DNA of 33,623 nucleotides from Phoronis australis (lineage: Eukaryota > Phoronida > Phoronidae), in assembly GCA_002633005.1 (NCBI GenBank), contig NMRA01000418.1, positions 39,896 through 73,518 of the forward strand. The letters run 5' to 3'. The first letter of the stretch is position 1. The number at the start of each line of letters is the position of its first letter. Below, one piece after another: positions 1 to 12,146 of this stretch. The notes beneath the pieces are model-generated. The model saw only the letters and a list, made by a program, of their open reading frames with translations, was not told the origin of the DNA and made no database searches. Position numbers and translations under genes: made by a program.

Positions 1-3000
1 ATACTTCTTTCTCTTTCTTGAAATGTGGCCCATAATGTACTTTTCCTGCTAACAAATGATGCACTCATGTTTCAGAATGTTCCTATCTTGTTCAGGTTAA
101 TTGGGTGTTTCAGATTTTGGAAGTATAATTGATTTTCTTGGGAAATCTTGGATAACATCTGTATCACTTTCAGCAACTTCAGCATTAGTACTACTGTTGG
201 TGCCTTGAAACGTTGCTATGCCGTTCTACGTCCTTTCAATTTTTTGGTCTGACACTTGGTCTTCTAGTCTACAGCACTCAGCAGTATACGTGTAGGCTAC
301 CAGGACATGCAGCTGGTTTCTGCACAAACGTTTGTGACACCTCTTCTTCTTTTTGATCTACTGATCTACAGAATTCCACAGTCAATCCGCTTTCGTCGGG
401 AAGCTTTCCTAAGCTTCTTTAGGCTCTGACATCACAATTTTGTGCTGTTTGATAAACCTTGAATTATACAGGCATCACACCCCATGGGAGCAGCCATATT
501 GAAGTAACTAAGCACAACAATGCAATCTGGCTCTCTGATTGGTCAATTCAATAGAAAAGCGTCATCAAGTGGCAGGAATGTGCATCAAATTTTGTGCAAC
601 AAAAACACCTTTTTTTAAAAAAATGTGCAAGTGTAGACGTGGGAACTTTTTGGAAATTGGCTTATAGGTATATTATCTAGCCACATAGAAAAAACTAGGT
701 TGCCCCCCGAAAGTACTCACAAGGATGAACGCTATGAGATCTGGCCCACCGACTATAAGGTTTACTTTAAGTGCATCTCTCTTATCGTGATGACTGCTGG
801 GCACCGCTCACCATTGCTGTTGAGTGAAATAGCTATACACATACATAATGAAAGACAATAATCAGAGGTAAGCAGACAAAGTAGTTTATTAATTAATACA
901 CTACATATAGAACCACAAATGTACAGTGCTCAGCACAGATGAAAATGTCCTCGTGGAAATACGAGTGACGGCACATTCTACACTTGTGTTTCAAAATTGC
1001 CATTTGTGAAAAAGGAATTTCACACTCAGAAGAGTGCCTTTACCAGTGAGTCCAATGTATCTTTACTTTTTCCACTCTTATTTGCACCTTTTTCACTCGC
1101 GTCATCTTGTTGACTTCTTCTCCAGTGTATTTCAGTGTGCCCGAGTTGTTGAAATTGACACATTCTAGGTCTAAAGTCTACCAGAGCTCCCACTACTAGG
1201 CAACAAATTTATTCATCAAAAGAACGATTCTTTTTTCACAGATTTAAGAGCCAAATCATGGCTCGTTCATATCTCAAGTCAAAATAGCAGATGCTCTACA
1301 AAGTTTGGCTGTCCATTTTTTTAGGGCCCGTAATTAGTGCCAAGGCAGCAAAGTTGAATTGCCAAATAATGGAGTTCTGCACAAAGTTGAAGTATTTTGA
1401 CATTTTTATTTGATGCTGATGCGTTATGGTCCACTTTAATGTAGGTCAGCTGTTCATTCTTACCCACTACATGCTGGGAGACCGATATGAAAATCAAGTA
1501 CAAAATGGATACAGAAATTGGTTAGGAGGTGAAAGCATGCGAAAGAGCGAAATGTCAAATTACTCGAATTCAGGAATTCGGGTGATGATTTATCTCTTCT
1601 CAGAACTCGCTGTGTTTGGGAAGACGGGCGTGAGGTGACTCATAACATTCATTCTCAACAGTCTTATGTACGCAGACACGCAACTCTTTCAGGATCAAAG
1701 CTACGTTTTGGTGAATGAAAGGACTGACGGTATATGCAGGACTGCGCTGTACCCGGCGTGAGATTCGTTTTTAGTGACAGCCCCATAACTTTTGACTTTG
1801 GATAAGTTGTAAATAAATTTTCACGCGGCTATGTGGTTCTGAGGTTGTTCTGCCAAATCGTTTTTGTTTATCGCTACACTGTATATATTTTGTATTTGAA
1901 GTTCCTGACAATGAAGATAAGGTATTTTGCTTGACATATGTGAAGTAATAGTAAAAATGGCCAATTTTTGTGAATAAGGTTTGCGATATCCTGAAGAAGA
2001 TGTAAACGTCAGAAACCAACTGTTGTACTTTCAAAATTCAGGTCCCTTTCAAGGGCTTTGTAGGTATACACTTTCGCAATCTCGAGTGAAGACCTTGTCA
2101 CAAAGCTAGCCGATGTGAAAGTTGAATCAGCGCCCCCATATCAACAAATTTGTGTGTTTTTCGTGGTTGTGTATTCAGTAAATAGTATTCCATGAATGGA
2201 AAGCCTTTAAATAATTCCAACTCCATGGGGGTTTCCATTGTCAGGTGATTGTCTGCTCCCTTAGCACTCTGAAATGTGCCTCATAGCCTGTTTGCAATTA
2301 AATCATCAGTTCTCTGGAGTGCACCATGTTGCAGAATAAGCACTGGTAGTGGTCAAGGATAGCAGAAAAAGTTATTGGAAGTCAGTAGCTGCTGGCGATA
2401 AGCTTGCGTATAAACACTACTAACATTTTTGGAGGCATAGGCCACTATAAAATTCCAACATCGCAACATGGAAAATCGAGATGGGTAACAAAGAGACGGA
2501 GGGAACATATTGTTTTTGGATCGCTGATTTTGTCATGCTGAACCTCCCGCGAAAGTTCCAGCTCTAGGCATGAAACAAAGAATATTTGATCTTGTTTAGA
2601 CCTATTTAACTAATTTGATGAATCCTAGCTTCCAATTTCACTGGTTTCGGAGACCGGTTTTCAACCGGCTTGGGCTACAACAGGCGCCTCCTTCTAAAAC
2701 AAATTTTCTAAGCACCCTGGGCGCTTATTAGGGAGAATATAGTAGCCCTATAGGTGGTGACATCAACACACCAAGCGATGATTTTTATTGACATTAGCAG
2801 CAAGTTTGTGGTGACAGACACAAACCACCGGGCGACTGAACTTCAGGCTGGGCGAGTAGATTTTCTGGCTCACTCCCCCAGCTGGCGAGATGGGTAAAAG
2901 TGTTTCTGAATGGTATCTAGAGAACCATTTGCTGGATTTCAATGAAACTATGGCCATGTGTCGGCACCAATTTCGCTCTCGATAAAGGGATTTTCTCACG

Positions 3001-3312
3001 TTGCGTTTAGAGGAGGAGCGTTTTGTGGATTATATTTAGAGAACTGACGAACAGATTTCAATAAAGCATGACTCAGCGGTATATGGTGACAATGCGCTGA
3101 TTTGACTACTGCAACATTTCCTGGTGGCCCTTAGAAACAATATCGTATGTGATGCACTGTAGGCGCACGTCAATGCCTCTGGTCGGTGTTCCTCTTGTTG
3201 CTGTGAATCCATTTCACTGCATGAAAAATATTGTGCAAATGTCAGGATTTAGGTGTCTTCATGATCAGTTGTAACTGCAGACGCTGTAATATGTTTGCTC
3301 TTGTTTCCCCAG
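1..3312. other. 5' flank or upstream intron, no exon recognised
   Basis: I see no convincing coding exon on either strand here. The reading frames present are short and lack domain features or paired splice sites. The acceptor at 3311-3312 leads into a phase-1 exon, so at least one coding exon must lie further upstream. This stretch is therefore most simply intron of the Ig receptor gene. A dispersed repeat lies at about 2605-2745. Otherwise the sequence is plain AT-rich DNA. Confidence 0.5.
2605..2745. repeat. dispersed repeat, copy 1
   Basis: A block beginning with gatgaatcctagcttcc, followed by an ACCGGTTTTCAACCGG-like core, a 'ggctacaa' word, and then 'ttttctaag...gcttattag'. The same words recur in the same order and orientation at about 33272-33395, diverged by substitutions and small indels. 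The core resembles an imperfect inverted repeat (accgg / ccggt). This is probably an old non-coding transposon fragment. Its boundaries are approximate and I do not recognise the family. Confidence 0.6.
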
Positions 3313-3633
3313 TCCTCCCGAGCACACCATCTCTATCTGGAGCCCCGGAGTCTGTTCTTGGTGGAGCAGAACCAACTGTCCTCATATGTACAGCCAACTT
3401 GGGCAAACCACAGGCATCTATGGTGTGGTCACGTCGGATTGGTAACGCTGCATACACAAACATAACGGAGAATGTTAACACGACTATCACTAACAATAAT
3501 GATGGAACCACTAGCGGCTCCACCACACTGACGGTCTACTTGGATACACCTGATGATGGTTTAAAGTTCAGATGTCAAGTTTCCAACAGGCAGGCTACTT
3601 TGTCAGCTGAATCTAGGGCCATTAAGGTGACTG
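3313..3633 (+). CDS. Ig-domain exon 1 of Ig-SAM receptor
   Basis: This 321-nt exon encodes one extracellular immunoglobulin domain. The acceptor is a pyrimidine-rich tract ending cccc-ag, and the donor is ctg|gtaagt. It is phase 1 at both ends, the usual phase for shuffled Ig exons. Counting from the first full codon, the Ig signature is Cys25 (LICTA), Trp38 (MVWSRR) and Cys87 in DDGLKFRC, a 62-residue Cys-Cys spacing. Phe replaces the usual Tyr two before the second Cys. Two N-glycosylation sequons (NIT, NTT) lie in a loop rich in Asn and Thr. It joins in frame to the second Ig exon at 6805. The domain should lie on the cell surface; its ligand cannot be inferred. Upstream exons with the signal peptide are missing, so it need not be the first domain. 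Confidence 0.85.
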
Positions 3634-3808
3634 GTAAGTTCCTATTTAAATTGTGTTAGTGCAGACAGTCTTGTTTTCAGGTATCCATATTGACTATTAC
3701 AAGGTTATTTACCAATAATACCTCAGGGGTTGAAAGTCAAGGGAGCCTGATGGTGTGAGAAAAGTGTTAAAATGTGAACAGACCTACTAGATAATCTGAA
3801 CTGAAACT

Positions 3809-4027
3809 ATGACCAATTATAAAGCGTTCAACGAAATAGTCGAGGAGATTACGAAAAGCTGTTTACAAATTCGCCGTGAATTACCTGTACGAATACATCA
3901 CGAAGGGTATTTTGAAGCTGAGTCAAAGGCCTACAGCAATTTGGTTCTCGACCATAGTCAGCTAAGCAAGGTAAGAACATTCGACAAGTTTTTAATAGTC
4001 AACGAAGACTGGAAGCATGAATTTTAG
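3809..4027 (+). other. unassigned 72-codon reading frame inside intron
   Basis: A 72-codon frame from ATG to stop, rich in Glu, Lys and Leu, including 'NEIVEEITKSCLQIRREL' and 'HHEGYFEAESKAYSNLV', so it looks like amphipathic helix. A donor-like AAG|GTAAGA sits at 3967-3975, near the end of the helical part. No partner acceptor is evident upstream. It could be a stranded exon or pseudogene fragment, or chance. I recognise no family, and it does not fit the phase chain of the Ig receptor unless used as an alternative exon. Confidence 0.2.
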
Positions 4028-6087
4028 AAAACAATTTTAGGTTTCCGCTGAAAATCAATCGACAGTAAAAATGAATTCCAGGCTATTACTGGATGACGGA
4101 AAAGGCAAGCACACCCTGCTGTCTACAAAATCTCGGTATTGCTAGGAATGAAACCGCAAATAAGCGCATGCATCTGTATGCAAAATAATGGGATTTGTCG
4201 CAAGATTTTTCCACTCAAGTGTTTTGCATATAGGTGCATTTGCGTAAGCTCTGCTATTAAATGAATGTCATCTTCTTTTACGGGCATACCTTGGTGTTCT
4301 GGTTATTGGCGCAACATCAATGTTTTTTAGAATTGCACTAGTTGACACTGCGTGTTGCATCATAGATACATTGAGTGAAATAAAAAGGTTAGAGTAATAA
4401 TTAAGTGTTGAAAAGTGTGACTGTCAAAATCATAATTGTATCTATCTAAAACCTTTAACCTTGATCATCGTTGAAATGGAAGTAGAATGTATTTTCCTAT
4501 TTGTCAAGTACATGTGCATATATAAGATACAGCGGTTTAATGTTTTGCAAAGAAGTCGACTTGTGTCTCGCGGAAATCAGCTTGGTGTTTATGCCTGATG
4601 TGTCCCATTCGCTGTTGTGTATGAAAACCGAATCTGTATCGGAATAGAAGTTGACCATCTTCACCTAGCTCGACAAGATGCGCCTGTGCTCGGAGCACCA
4701 TAATCGGGGCAAGTTGTACGCTACTGTTTCTGGTGTAGTCGCACGCGCCAAAATTCGATAATTAGGCGAATAAACACAATTAGGCTTACATGTACGCGCT
4801 CCATTGCGAGGTTTTGCAGTTGTCCCGTAGGGAAGGGCAGCGGTCGATTTCGTTCCCAAACACTAGAGAGGTTAGGTCTTCCAATATGTTTGGATCTTTG
4901 CCTCTTTTCCTCAAATACATTTACGACATCACACCTTGGCTGTTTTTACGCCGGCTTTGATCACCTCGACACACCATCCGACTTTCATTTTAGAGCGCTT
5001 TGCAACGAAATAGCTGGGCGCAAGCTGGATTTCAGTTTACTTTAATGGGAAGATGTTGTTAGGAGTCGGAGAATCATAATATAATCACAAATAACACAGC
5101 ACAGTTTCATGTTTTATAGATCTGCTCAAAACCAACAATAAACTCAAGAATTCAATCCTTCCCTAAGTTAACACCCGAAACGTGCCAGTTGGCTGCATAA
5201 CCTATTATACCTTTTTGAGACGCTTAAAGCTTTACTCACGCTAGTCTATTTACAAAATTCTTTGGTTTATCATAAACTTGCTCCAAATTTTTGTACTTGT
5301 GAAGTGTACAGGACATTATTTTATTTCAAAGCTTCACCCGATCTAATTGATACGTGTATCTTCCAATAGACAGATTCCTTTAAAAGGAAACAGCCGAATT
5401 CCTAGGGATTAACTCACCATTACACACGCTTGGTGTTCCTGCTTGCCTTGTTTATTTGGTATCAATACGAAGATTAAAGCATTTTGAGTATCATTCTTCC
5501 AGTGTCAAACACAAAATCGGTGGATGTGCTTGATTGTCTGTGCTTGGCTTGTGAACCTACATGGTGATCTGGGCTGAGATCAGCATTTGGAAGGCATGGA
5601 CTAACTTACAGAGTCTTTGTAATGGCCATTCCAAGTGGCAACATACTAATTCCTGGGGGGAAATTTGGTATATACGTTGATTAATTGTAACTCATATCAC
5701 AGGCGTACATGGAGCGAAGCATGCATGTATCATAATACTGTGGTTCAAAGATGATAAGCTTGGAAAAACATCCAAAACTACTTCAAGCAGTGAAATCAGT
5801 AAATGCTTTGCAAAAGTCAATTTTGATTAGCCTCAACTGCATCCACCATTCGTGATAATAAGGTCACATTTAATTATGTATTTGCTTTCTTACGTCCAGT
5901 ACAAAGCACGGTCAATAGCTCACTTTCGAGTTTCCAGTTAGTCAATGTGACGTCACATAATATCCTCTCTGACCTTCGACTTGGTAGCAGCATCATTGCT
6001 GAATACATTCATATTTATTTGATAATACGAGCTTATGTGAGGTAGATCTTAAAATTGGACATTTTATTTCCAAAAAATGTATACCAT

Positions 6088-6375
6088 TTAGTATTCCATC
6101 TGGTTCCCTGCTAACCAGTTTCCTGAAGGGGCAACTGAGAGCCCAGCGTGTGAAACAGCGAATGACTTGGTTAGACAGTCCAATGCTTTCACTTCGTTCA
6201 AACTACCTTTCTTAGTAAAATAGTTGCCCGTAAAACTAGGATAGAAATGCTCACGCAAAAACTTAATGGCGTCGGTCGTTACTTTCACAGGAAGTTTATG
6301 TGCAACAATTCTTGCTATCCTGATTTTTCCTGGAATCCCTCCACAAGTCAGATTCCCTAACTGAACTAGGAAAGC
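6088..6375 (-). pseudogene. YqaJ-like exonuclease/recombinase domain fragment
   Basis: On the minus strand an open frame of about 95 codons follows a TGA at 6376-6378. It reads like the start and middle of the YqaJ viral-recombinase fold (lambda-exonuclease type nuclease), which many marine invertebrates carry in multicopy, transposon-like genes. Matching elements in order: a 'CGGIPGKIRIARIV' segment like the CGxxTASxFGxI entry, 'FTGNYFTKKGSLNEVKALD' like the FxGxxxTxxGxxNExxAL motif with its Glu, and 'GLSVAPSGNWLA' like the GLxVxPxxPWLxASPDG motif. The expected Ser-Pro-Asp-Gly is replaced by Gly-Asn-Gln-Met and a stop follows within three codons, so the catalytic Asp and the later Glu-x-Lys are absent. 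It lies inside the Ig receptor intron, antisense to it. This is a broken fragment, not a working gene. Confidence 0.6.
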
Positions 6376-6558
6376 TCAATGAACTTTAACCTGTTTAAGT
6401 AGTAGAGGTCCGTTTTAACTAAGGTCGCAGGTCCATTCGAAGCTATTACGGTCGTAGAGATGTTATTGGGAAGACGATACTACATTTTTGAAAGAGTGAA
6501 ACACGGTTCAATACAAATGTAATGGTCACAATTTCCATACATAAACCACGATAATGAA

Positions 6559-6780
6559 TTGTTTGCTAACATCGATTCAATATGCGACCGTCGTAGCTTA
6601 GAACAGACGCACAACCTTCATTTAAACAGGACCCAAGCTAAAAACGTTGACGGCCACGAAGTTTTAGCCTATTACAACGAGCTTCATTTTAGGAAATTGA
6701 AATGGAAGGGTACAGTGCTTTCTGACTTTGATATGTGTAATTATAAGTTGTTTTTCTTTAATGGGCCTGTGTCACGGTTT
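6559..6780 (+). other. unassigned frame upstream of second Ig exon
   Basis: An open frame without recognised domain, including 'GHEVLAYYNELHFRKLKWKG'. It runs into the Ig2 region in a different frame. It has no clear acceptor. It may be another fragment of the mobile sequence that left the YqaJ piece just to the left, or chance. Confidence 0.15.
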
Positions 6781-6804
6781 CCTCTGTTTTCATTCATCAA
6801 CCAG

Positions 6805-7110
6805 CTCCTGTGCCTGTATCCGATGCTAACATTAAAGTATGCAAGACGTTCACCACTCAGTGTACTTCACCATTTGACTACTACATCAATGATCGAGTCA
6901 GTTTGACTTGTGGTGTCAAGTCGCCTCTACCTAATCCCGCTCCTCACGAGTACAAGTGGTACCAGACTGTCAACGAAAGTAGTGTTATCAGCGGGCCGGT
7001 CCTTTCTTTCACAATCATTGAATCTGAGATTGTCTACGTGTGTAATGCGTCAAACACTGTACGTGGTGTGACGCACACAGTGTCCAAACAAGTTACCATG
7101 AGGGCGACAG
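6805..7110 (+). CDS. Ig-domain exon 2 of Ig-SAM receptor
   Basis: A 306-nt, phase 1-1 exon (acceptor ...caaccag at 6804, donor gacag|gttggt at 7111) encoding the second, membrane-proximal Ig domain. From the first full codon, the core is Cys35 (VSLTCGV), Trp51 (YKWYQ) and Cys79 in IVYVCNAS. The Cys-Cys spacing of 44 is short, closer to compact C2/I-type domains than V-type. Two extra cysteines at 12 and 19 sit in the A-strand region and could form an added disulfide. Sequons are NES and NAS. If the intron were retained, a stop would come 11 codons past the donor, giving a secreted form; this is only a possibility. The exon joins in frame to the first stalk exon at 7932. Confidence 0.85.
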
Positions 7111-7931
7111 GTTGGTTTGCACGTGCATTTGGAAAACGTAAATGATGAATAATTGTCACAAGCTTGGTCAATTCTTAACTGTAGTTACTAACCAATACTA
7201 TATTGTTATATCTTTGATTAGGTCACGTAACCGTGCCTTTTCAGTAAAATTTGGCAAAAATGGAAGGTAAATTCCGTATCAATAAACGGCATCAGCAATA
7301 TAAATTCCGTCTGATATCTATTTTGCTTTTTAGTTGACATCTCAGAAGCGCTGTAACAGTTTTCTAAGTTATCGTTTTGTTTTCATTTCATGCAACTTTT
7401 CATAAAAGCTTCAAAAATTATAGCCTTTTTAAAAAACAATTCCAAACTGCATGTTGAAGAACAGTACACAAAGATCATGCTGCTCCAAACAAAGAATTTT
7501 CGTTGTTTTACATAAAATTATTGACAAGCCTGTATGATTTTAGTCCTCCAGGAGAATATCTCATCCAAGAGTTTTTGTTCATTTGTATAATGAAGTTTAG
7601 AAACATGCACGCACTTGCATGTTTAAAGCAACGCTTATTTGCTGATTCAGAATGACATATTCTCCAAGTTGCTAATTCGGTCATCTTTGCCGAGGCATTC
7701 GGAGAAGTGGGAAAACCAACTTTTGGTGTGTAAATCTTCCAAAGTCCACAGAAATGTCACCTTTGGAGACGACATCAGTTGTTTACAGTTAGTGTGCTAG
7801 AGTAAACTATATCTTTACCAGCTACGGTGTTTTCGTGATTTCGACTTGCAATCATTGACAATATACTGTCATTACTTTAGAGACAAGCTGTACTGTTAAT
7901 TGCATGCATTTCTTCTGTATGTTGTTTATAG
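7111..7931 (+). other. intron
   Basis: Intron from gttggt to the acceptor ttgtttatag at 7931. Plain AT-rich sequence; I see no other feature in it. Confidence 0.65.
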
Positions 7932-7982
7932 CAAAACCAACGAGTCGGACCCCATCCGTGGACACAACGACCTTTGAAGAGA
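7932..7982 (+). CDS. stalk microexon 1 of Ig-SAM receptor (51 nt)
   Basis: Acceptor ttgtttatag, donor gaga|gtaagc, phase 1 at both ends, 17 codons. It encodes a Thr/Ser/Pro-rich linker (KPTSRTPSVDTTTFEE), typical of an extended, probably O-glycosylated stalk between an Ig domain and a membrane. It contains Lys-Pro-Thr, which also occurs in each microexon of the minus-strand gene to the right. Support comes from both splice sites, from phase agreement with the exons on each side and from the unbroken overall frame. Because it is symmetric it could be skipped without a frame change, shortening the stalk. Confidence 0.75.
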
Positions 7983-9156
7983 GTAAGCTCAACTTAACTA
8001 TTTTTTCACTAGGCCCATGTGGTTTACGTGTTTCCAGTATACATGTATGTAGCTTTCGGGAACGTCGCATTCCAGATTATTTCTGAGCGGACGTTATCGT
8101 TTAAAGTGATTTTCAAGTATATGCACTCGTCTTTGAAGTTGTTGCCCATATAGATGACTTGATGTCATCAGTGTTCTTGTTTTAATTGAACGTAATTAAC
8201 CTGGGGATTTTGAGATCTCTGATGGTGCGTCAGTGTGACATGCCAGTGCCTAATGTCTTGGTTGGAATGTGATGTGCGGAAACACGCCGACGTCTTGGGA
8301 AATATACATTCGTGTGTTTTCTCAGTTCTGCCCTCTACTGTGATACATTTTAGGTCACAAAGCGCAGCATCGCGCTCCTTTAACGCGTTAACGGCTAACG
8401 TACATGAGGCAGGTTGAGTCAAGTTTTGATAAAACAGGTCACATGGCACATAACCATGCTCGAACTTGCGTTAGCTGCTAGTTGAAGCAACTGTCTGATT
8501 TGGTGAAAATGTTAACTAAATTTCTTCGCAACATTAGTTACTTTTTCATTCACAAGCGTGCTGTCTTTGTTTAAACAACATTTTTTTGGAAAACAGCATT
8601 GCGCTTAATACTTTTGTCCGGGAATAATTTCATCGTTGTCTTTATATGTATTAAGTTAAACTCGCATTTCTATATATTGCGCGCCTCGGACAACAAGCCA
8701 TTGAAAAATATTTACTGCCACTGCTGCTGTCTATTTGGAAAACGGCGGGCGTTACGTTGGTAAAAAGTCCGCTGTCTGTTCAGAATACTTGCCTGTGCTT
8801 GAAGTACTAAAATAATTTTCTACTTACACTTGTCACTGCCCGTTTATCTTCTCCCTCGTGTGATTTATCACGAGACTTAAGTGACTCCCCGCATCCTAGT
8901 TGGTGACTCATTGTACCAAAAAGTTAAATTTTGATAGCCGGTCTGAGAATACAACATGATACTAGCTTCACAACTTCCACCAGAAACAATATACCCGTTT
9001 GACCTTTACATTAACACAAAATGTGAGTGTGTCTCGATATTCATATCGCAACTTTCCGTCTTTCTCTCCTCAAAGATGAATGTGTATTGTTTCCATGACA
9101 TTAGCCAAAATCATCTAACCGAATTGCTCAAATACGATTTGCATTTTTCGTTTTAG
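7983..9156 (+). other. intron
   Basis: Intron from gtaagc to the acceptor tcgttttag at 9156. The reading frames at about 8168-8449 on both strands overlap each other and look like chance. Confidence 0.6.
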
Positions 9157-9189
9157 TTTCAACGAAGACTATTTTGGGTCAGACTACAG
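9157..9189 (+). CDS. stalk microexon 2 of Ig-SAM receptor (33 nt)
   Basis: A very short exon between a strong polypyrimidine acceptor (gcatttttcgttttag) and the donor tacag|gtaact, phase 1-1. It encodes Ser-Thr-Lys-Thr-Ile-Leu-Gly-Gln-Thr-Thr, continuing the Thr-rich stalk. The exon before ends in 'a', giving Ile at the junction. The exon is small enough that gene prediction could miss it. Support is from splice sites and phase only. The frame would survive its absence, so it may be alternatively used. Confidence 0.62.
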
Positions 9190-11233
9190 GTAACTGTTTT
9201 GTTGGTTTAAAGTGCAGTTAAGCGGTTAAAAAGGCTAGATACCTTAGAGTGAAGTTAACACCTGGCGTGTGATTTACCTGGAAATATGTGTGGCACTTTA
9301 TATCAGTTCCCACTTTTGTAGGAATACTACACTCAAAATGCTTCGCCAGAAGTGAAGTGAATGGGATTTCGAACTGACAGTGACATTAGGTTTTTCAGGT
9401 CTAGAATGTGCCATGCTTTTCTTGGTTCTTCTTGGGGACCTGAACACCCCGGAAAAACAAATTTTCCACTTTGGGGTTGATTGTCTGCTCATTTACCTGT
9501 CGCCTCAATGCTAGTCGACATCCAATTTTTCTTTCCAATTACCTATTTGACTTGAAAATCAACAACTCCTTACTTTAGGTCAACTCCTCTTCATCTGAAC
9601 CGTGCTCGCCTCAACATCCCTTAATCACATCGTTTACCTTACATATTGAACCGTTAAGTTTACTCAATAGACATTTAGACCTCCCACACTTAAGCCCCCT
9701 GCCTGCCCTTGGCTGTGAGTTTTGTGCATACAAAGAGTGAATATATTACAGTATGAAGTCTGTTGAGATGAGTATTTATTCACTTAAAACTATTTTCACA
9801 ATCGTTGTTTTTTAAAACTACTTATATGCTTTTTCATTGAAAAGCATCGGATATGTTTTCAGAATTTATGCCATGGTATCAGTCACGTGTAAGGGTGTTG
9901 ACGATCTAAATCATCGAGTGGCGATATGTTTCATGAATATCCGAAGTTGCTACATGTAAATTGCAATATTTGGTGATGTGTGCTCGTAGTGTGATGGAAG
10001 TGTGTGGAATATCGGGTGCAGCTGTGTCATTGTGTCGTTCGACGTTATGTTTTCCTATAAGTGTTCTTGAGGCACTTTGTAACCGCAAATATGCGAATCG
10101 TGAAATTTACAGGTTTCAACCGAAATATCCCTCCCTGTCTGTATAGCAGTGTTGAGATGTATAAGTAGATGAACGATAATCTATATGTGGGGGCATTTTA
10201 TCTAAATATAGAACATGATATGATGACGGCGGTAAAGCCATTACCCACTAATAAATAAAAAAAATGAGTATTTTTTGTAAAAAATATTGAAATAGAAAGT
10301 TCGCTGCACAACTGTGCTGGTAGTACACTATTTTAAAACAAAATAGGTTGCGGTATATTTACATGTTTCTCAAGCATAACCCATTTCATGGTCTTTGACA
10401 TAAACTACTATAAACGGTGTGATTGTGGACTGGGTTTTTAGTTTGGTTGTACCCTATGTAACATGTCTGACTGGTTTCATGATATTTGAGTGTATTCGTA
10501 TTTTTGAAACTTCTTTTTAGTAGTCATTTATTGAAATATACACAACCATCTACCAAGATATTACTAGGATTTTACTTATATTACCATTTTGATTTTTGTT
10601 GTGGGTGATATCTAATGACGTTGTTGTGATTATTCCGATTAAAATCGATTTTATCAGGCGTAGTTAGACGGGTGGTGTTCGTGGACCAGACATTATGACC
10701 ATACCTGTGTACAACAGCGATGATTGTAATTACAACTGTTTAACTTTACACATTTATACATGTATTGCATGATATAATGAGACTAGCTATGTACACGTTG
10801 GTATCCTGTTCTTATACTCTGCATGGCATTGTTACGATGACACTTGAAAACCAGTAAAATTATTGAAAATCTAGTGTTTTTAAAGCATTAAGTCTTGTGT
10901 CTGTGACTTGCATCCAACACAGGTTTTGTCCGAGTCGCCAGTTGCATTCTCAACACCAAAATTTAAGTGGGTTCTGAATTTCGAAGTGGGATATTGACAG
11001 CATAAGGCAACATACTGTATATGGGTTGTGTAAAAGCACACACCCAGCTATTCAAGATACTTAGGGTTGAAGATGTTTACAGAATATTATTTTGTTTCAC
11101 AGATTAAAGAAGTCACGTTGTGCTCAGAGTCAATAGGCTAAAACATGGTTTAGACTTTTGAACACACTGTGCGTATGTATGAGCAAATTTTTGCAACCAA
11201 GTTAATAGATCTGAACTCTATTTCTATTTCTAG
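9190..11233 (+). other. intron
   Basis: A 2-kb intron from gtaact to the acceptor ctatttctag at 11233. I find no domain-bearing frame or recognisable repeat in it. Confidence 0.6.
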
Positions 11234-11378
11234 TTCCCAATCCACACAAAGGCTTGACAGATGCTGCAGTAGCTGGCATCGTTATCTCAGTGTGTTTGGT
11301 GGTAATTGTTCTGATTGTACTTCTGGTTATACTGATAAGAAGAGGAATCATCTTGCTGCCTTGTACTGGCGGAAACAG
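11234..11378 (+). CDS. transmembrane exon of Ig-SAM receptor
   Basis: Acceptor tttctatttctag, donor aacag|gtattt, 145 nt, entering in phase 1 and leaving in phase 2. After a short extracellular PNPHKGLTD it encodes about 25 hydrophobic residues starting AAVAGIVISVCLVV and ending VILI, followed at once by Arg-Arg, a stop-transfer signal that fixes a type I orientation (Ig domains outside). The membrane segment contains no Lys, Arg, Asp or Glu, so it lacks the buried charge that immune receptors use to bind an adaptor chain. That fits a receptor carrying its own signalling tail. A Cys (PCTGG) lies just inside the membrane and might be palmitoylated (inference). Symmetric phase ends here; downstream exons are cytoplasmic. 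Confidence 0.88.
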
Positions 11379-12146
11379 GTATTTGTAAAAGAATGTTAAT
11401 CGCATGTTCTTCCTTGTTCTAATCGTCAGCATACTTGTGTTTGTTGATTTCAACACATGGTGTGTAAAGAAGTTATTCAAAGGGCTTGGTGTGTAAAGAA
11501 AAGAGTCTCGTGGTCCCGCCTCACGTGACCTTGCGTTCCAGCCTTGCGTGACCCACAGGCGTCCTCAGCTCCTGATCGTCCACAATACATTTTCATGCAT
11601 ACTACCAGGAAGAGTATGTACATAGGGTATTGGGGACGATTAGAAGTCTAGGGTGCCTGTAGTGTGACCTTGTGTTCTGACTTGGTACCAGTGTGGCTGC
11701 AGATGGCCAGTTTTTTCTGTGGTAACTTGGGTTGAAACGTTTCGGTTTAGTGACGTCAATCGCCTTTTAGACCATCTACCTTGCTTCAACCGGATATTCG
11801 TTCTGGGCTTTCAAGGAACTGAAAAATCGTTTTTGCTTGGGAGGCTTTGCAAGTTGAGTTGTCACGGTATGTCATTGTCAGCCGAGGATGGTCTCCACTT
11901 ATAACGAACTACCAGTTCTTTGCAAGTCAGAAATCACCTCTGATCTGAGGTATAAAGCAACCGACAAAATGTCGTGAATTTTGACGATATGAAAAACAAT
12001 GTTAGTTATCTGAATTATCATTTCGTTTTCGACTTGGTTTTATTAGGACCCATCCGTATTGTCTCGATGAATGATTGCCATGTGTACTTCCTAATGAAGT
12101 CTGTCTAAGTTCAGATTATGTCTCTCTTTATTTTTGGATGATGCAG
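11379..12146 (+). other. intron
   Basis: Intron from gtattt to the acceptor tggatgatgcag at 12146. No further feature recognised. Confidence 0.65.

Larger units (their letters stand above)
3634..6804 (+). other. intron between the two Ig exons
   Basis: A 3.2-kb intron from gtaagt at 3634 to the acceptor ...catcaaccag at 6804. It holds a 72-codon + strand frame at 3809, a YqaJ-like fragment on the minus strand at 6088-6375, and otherwise AT-rich sequence with no exon I can support. Phases on both sides match (1 and 1). Confidence 0.75.

Noticed and set aside
3242-3526. A 94-codon minus-strand frame
   Set aside because: It is the shadow of the Ig exon at 3313-3633; the + strand has the Cys-Trp-Cys pattern and splice sites.
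11202-11480. Frames on both strands over the TM exon
   Set aside because: They lie out of frame with the hydrophobic segment, and only the phase-1 + frame gives a membrane helix and Arg-Arg.
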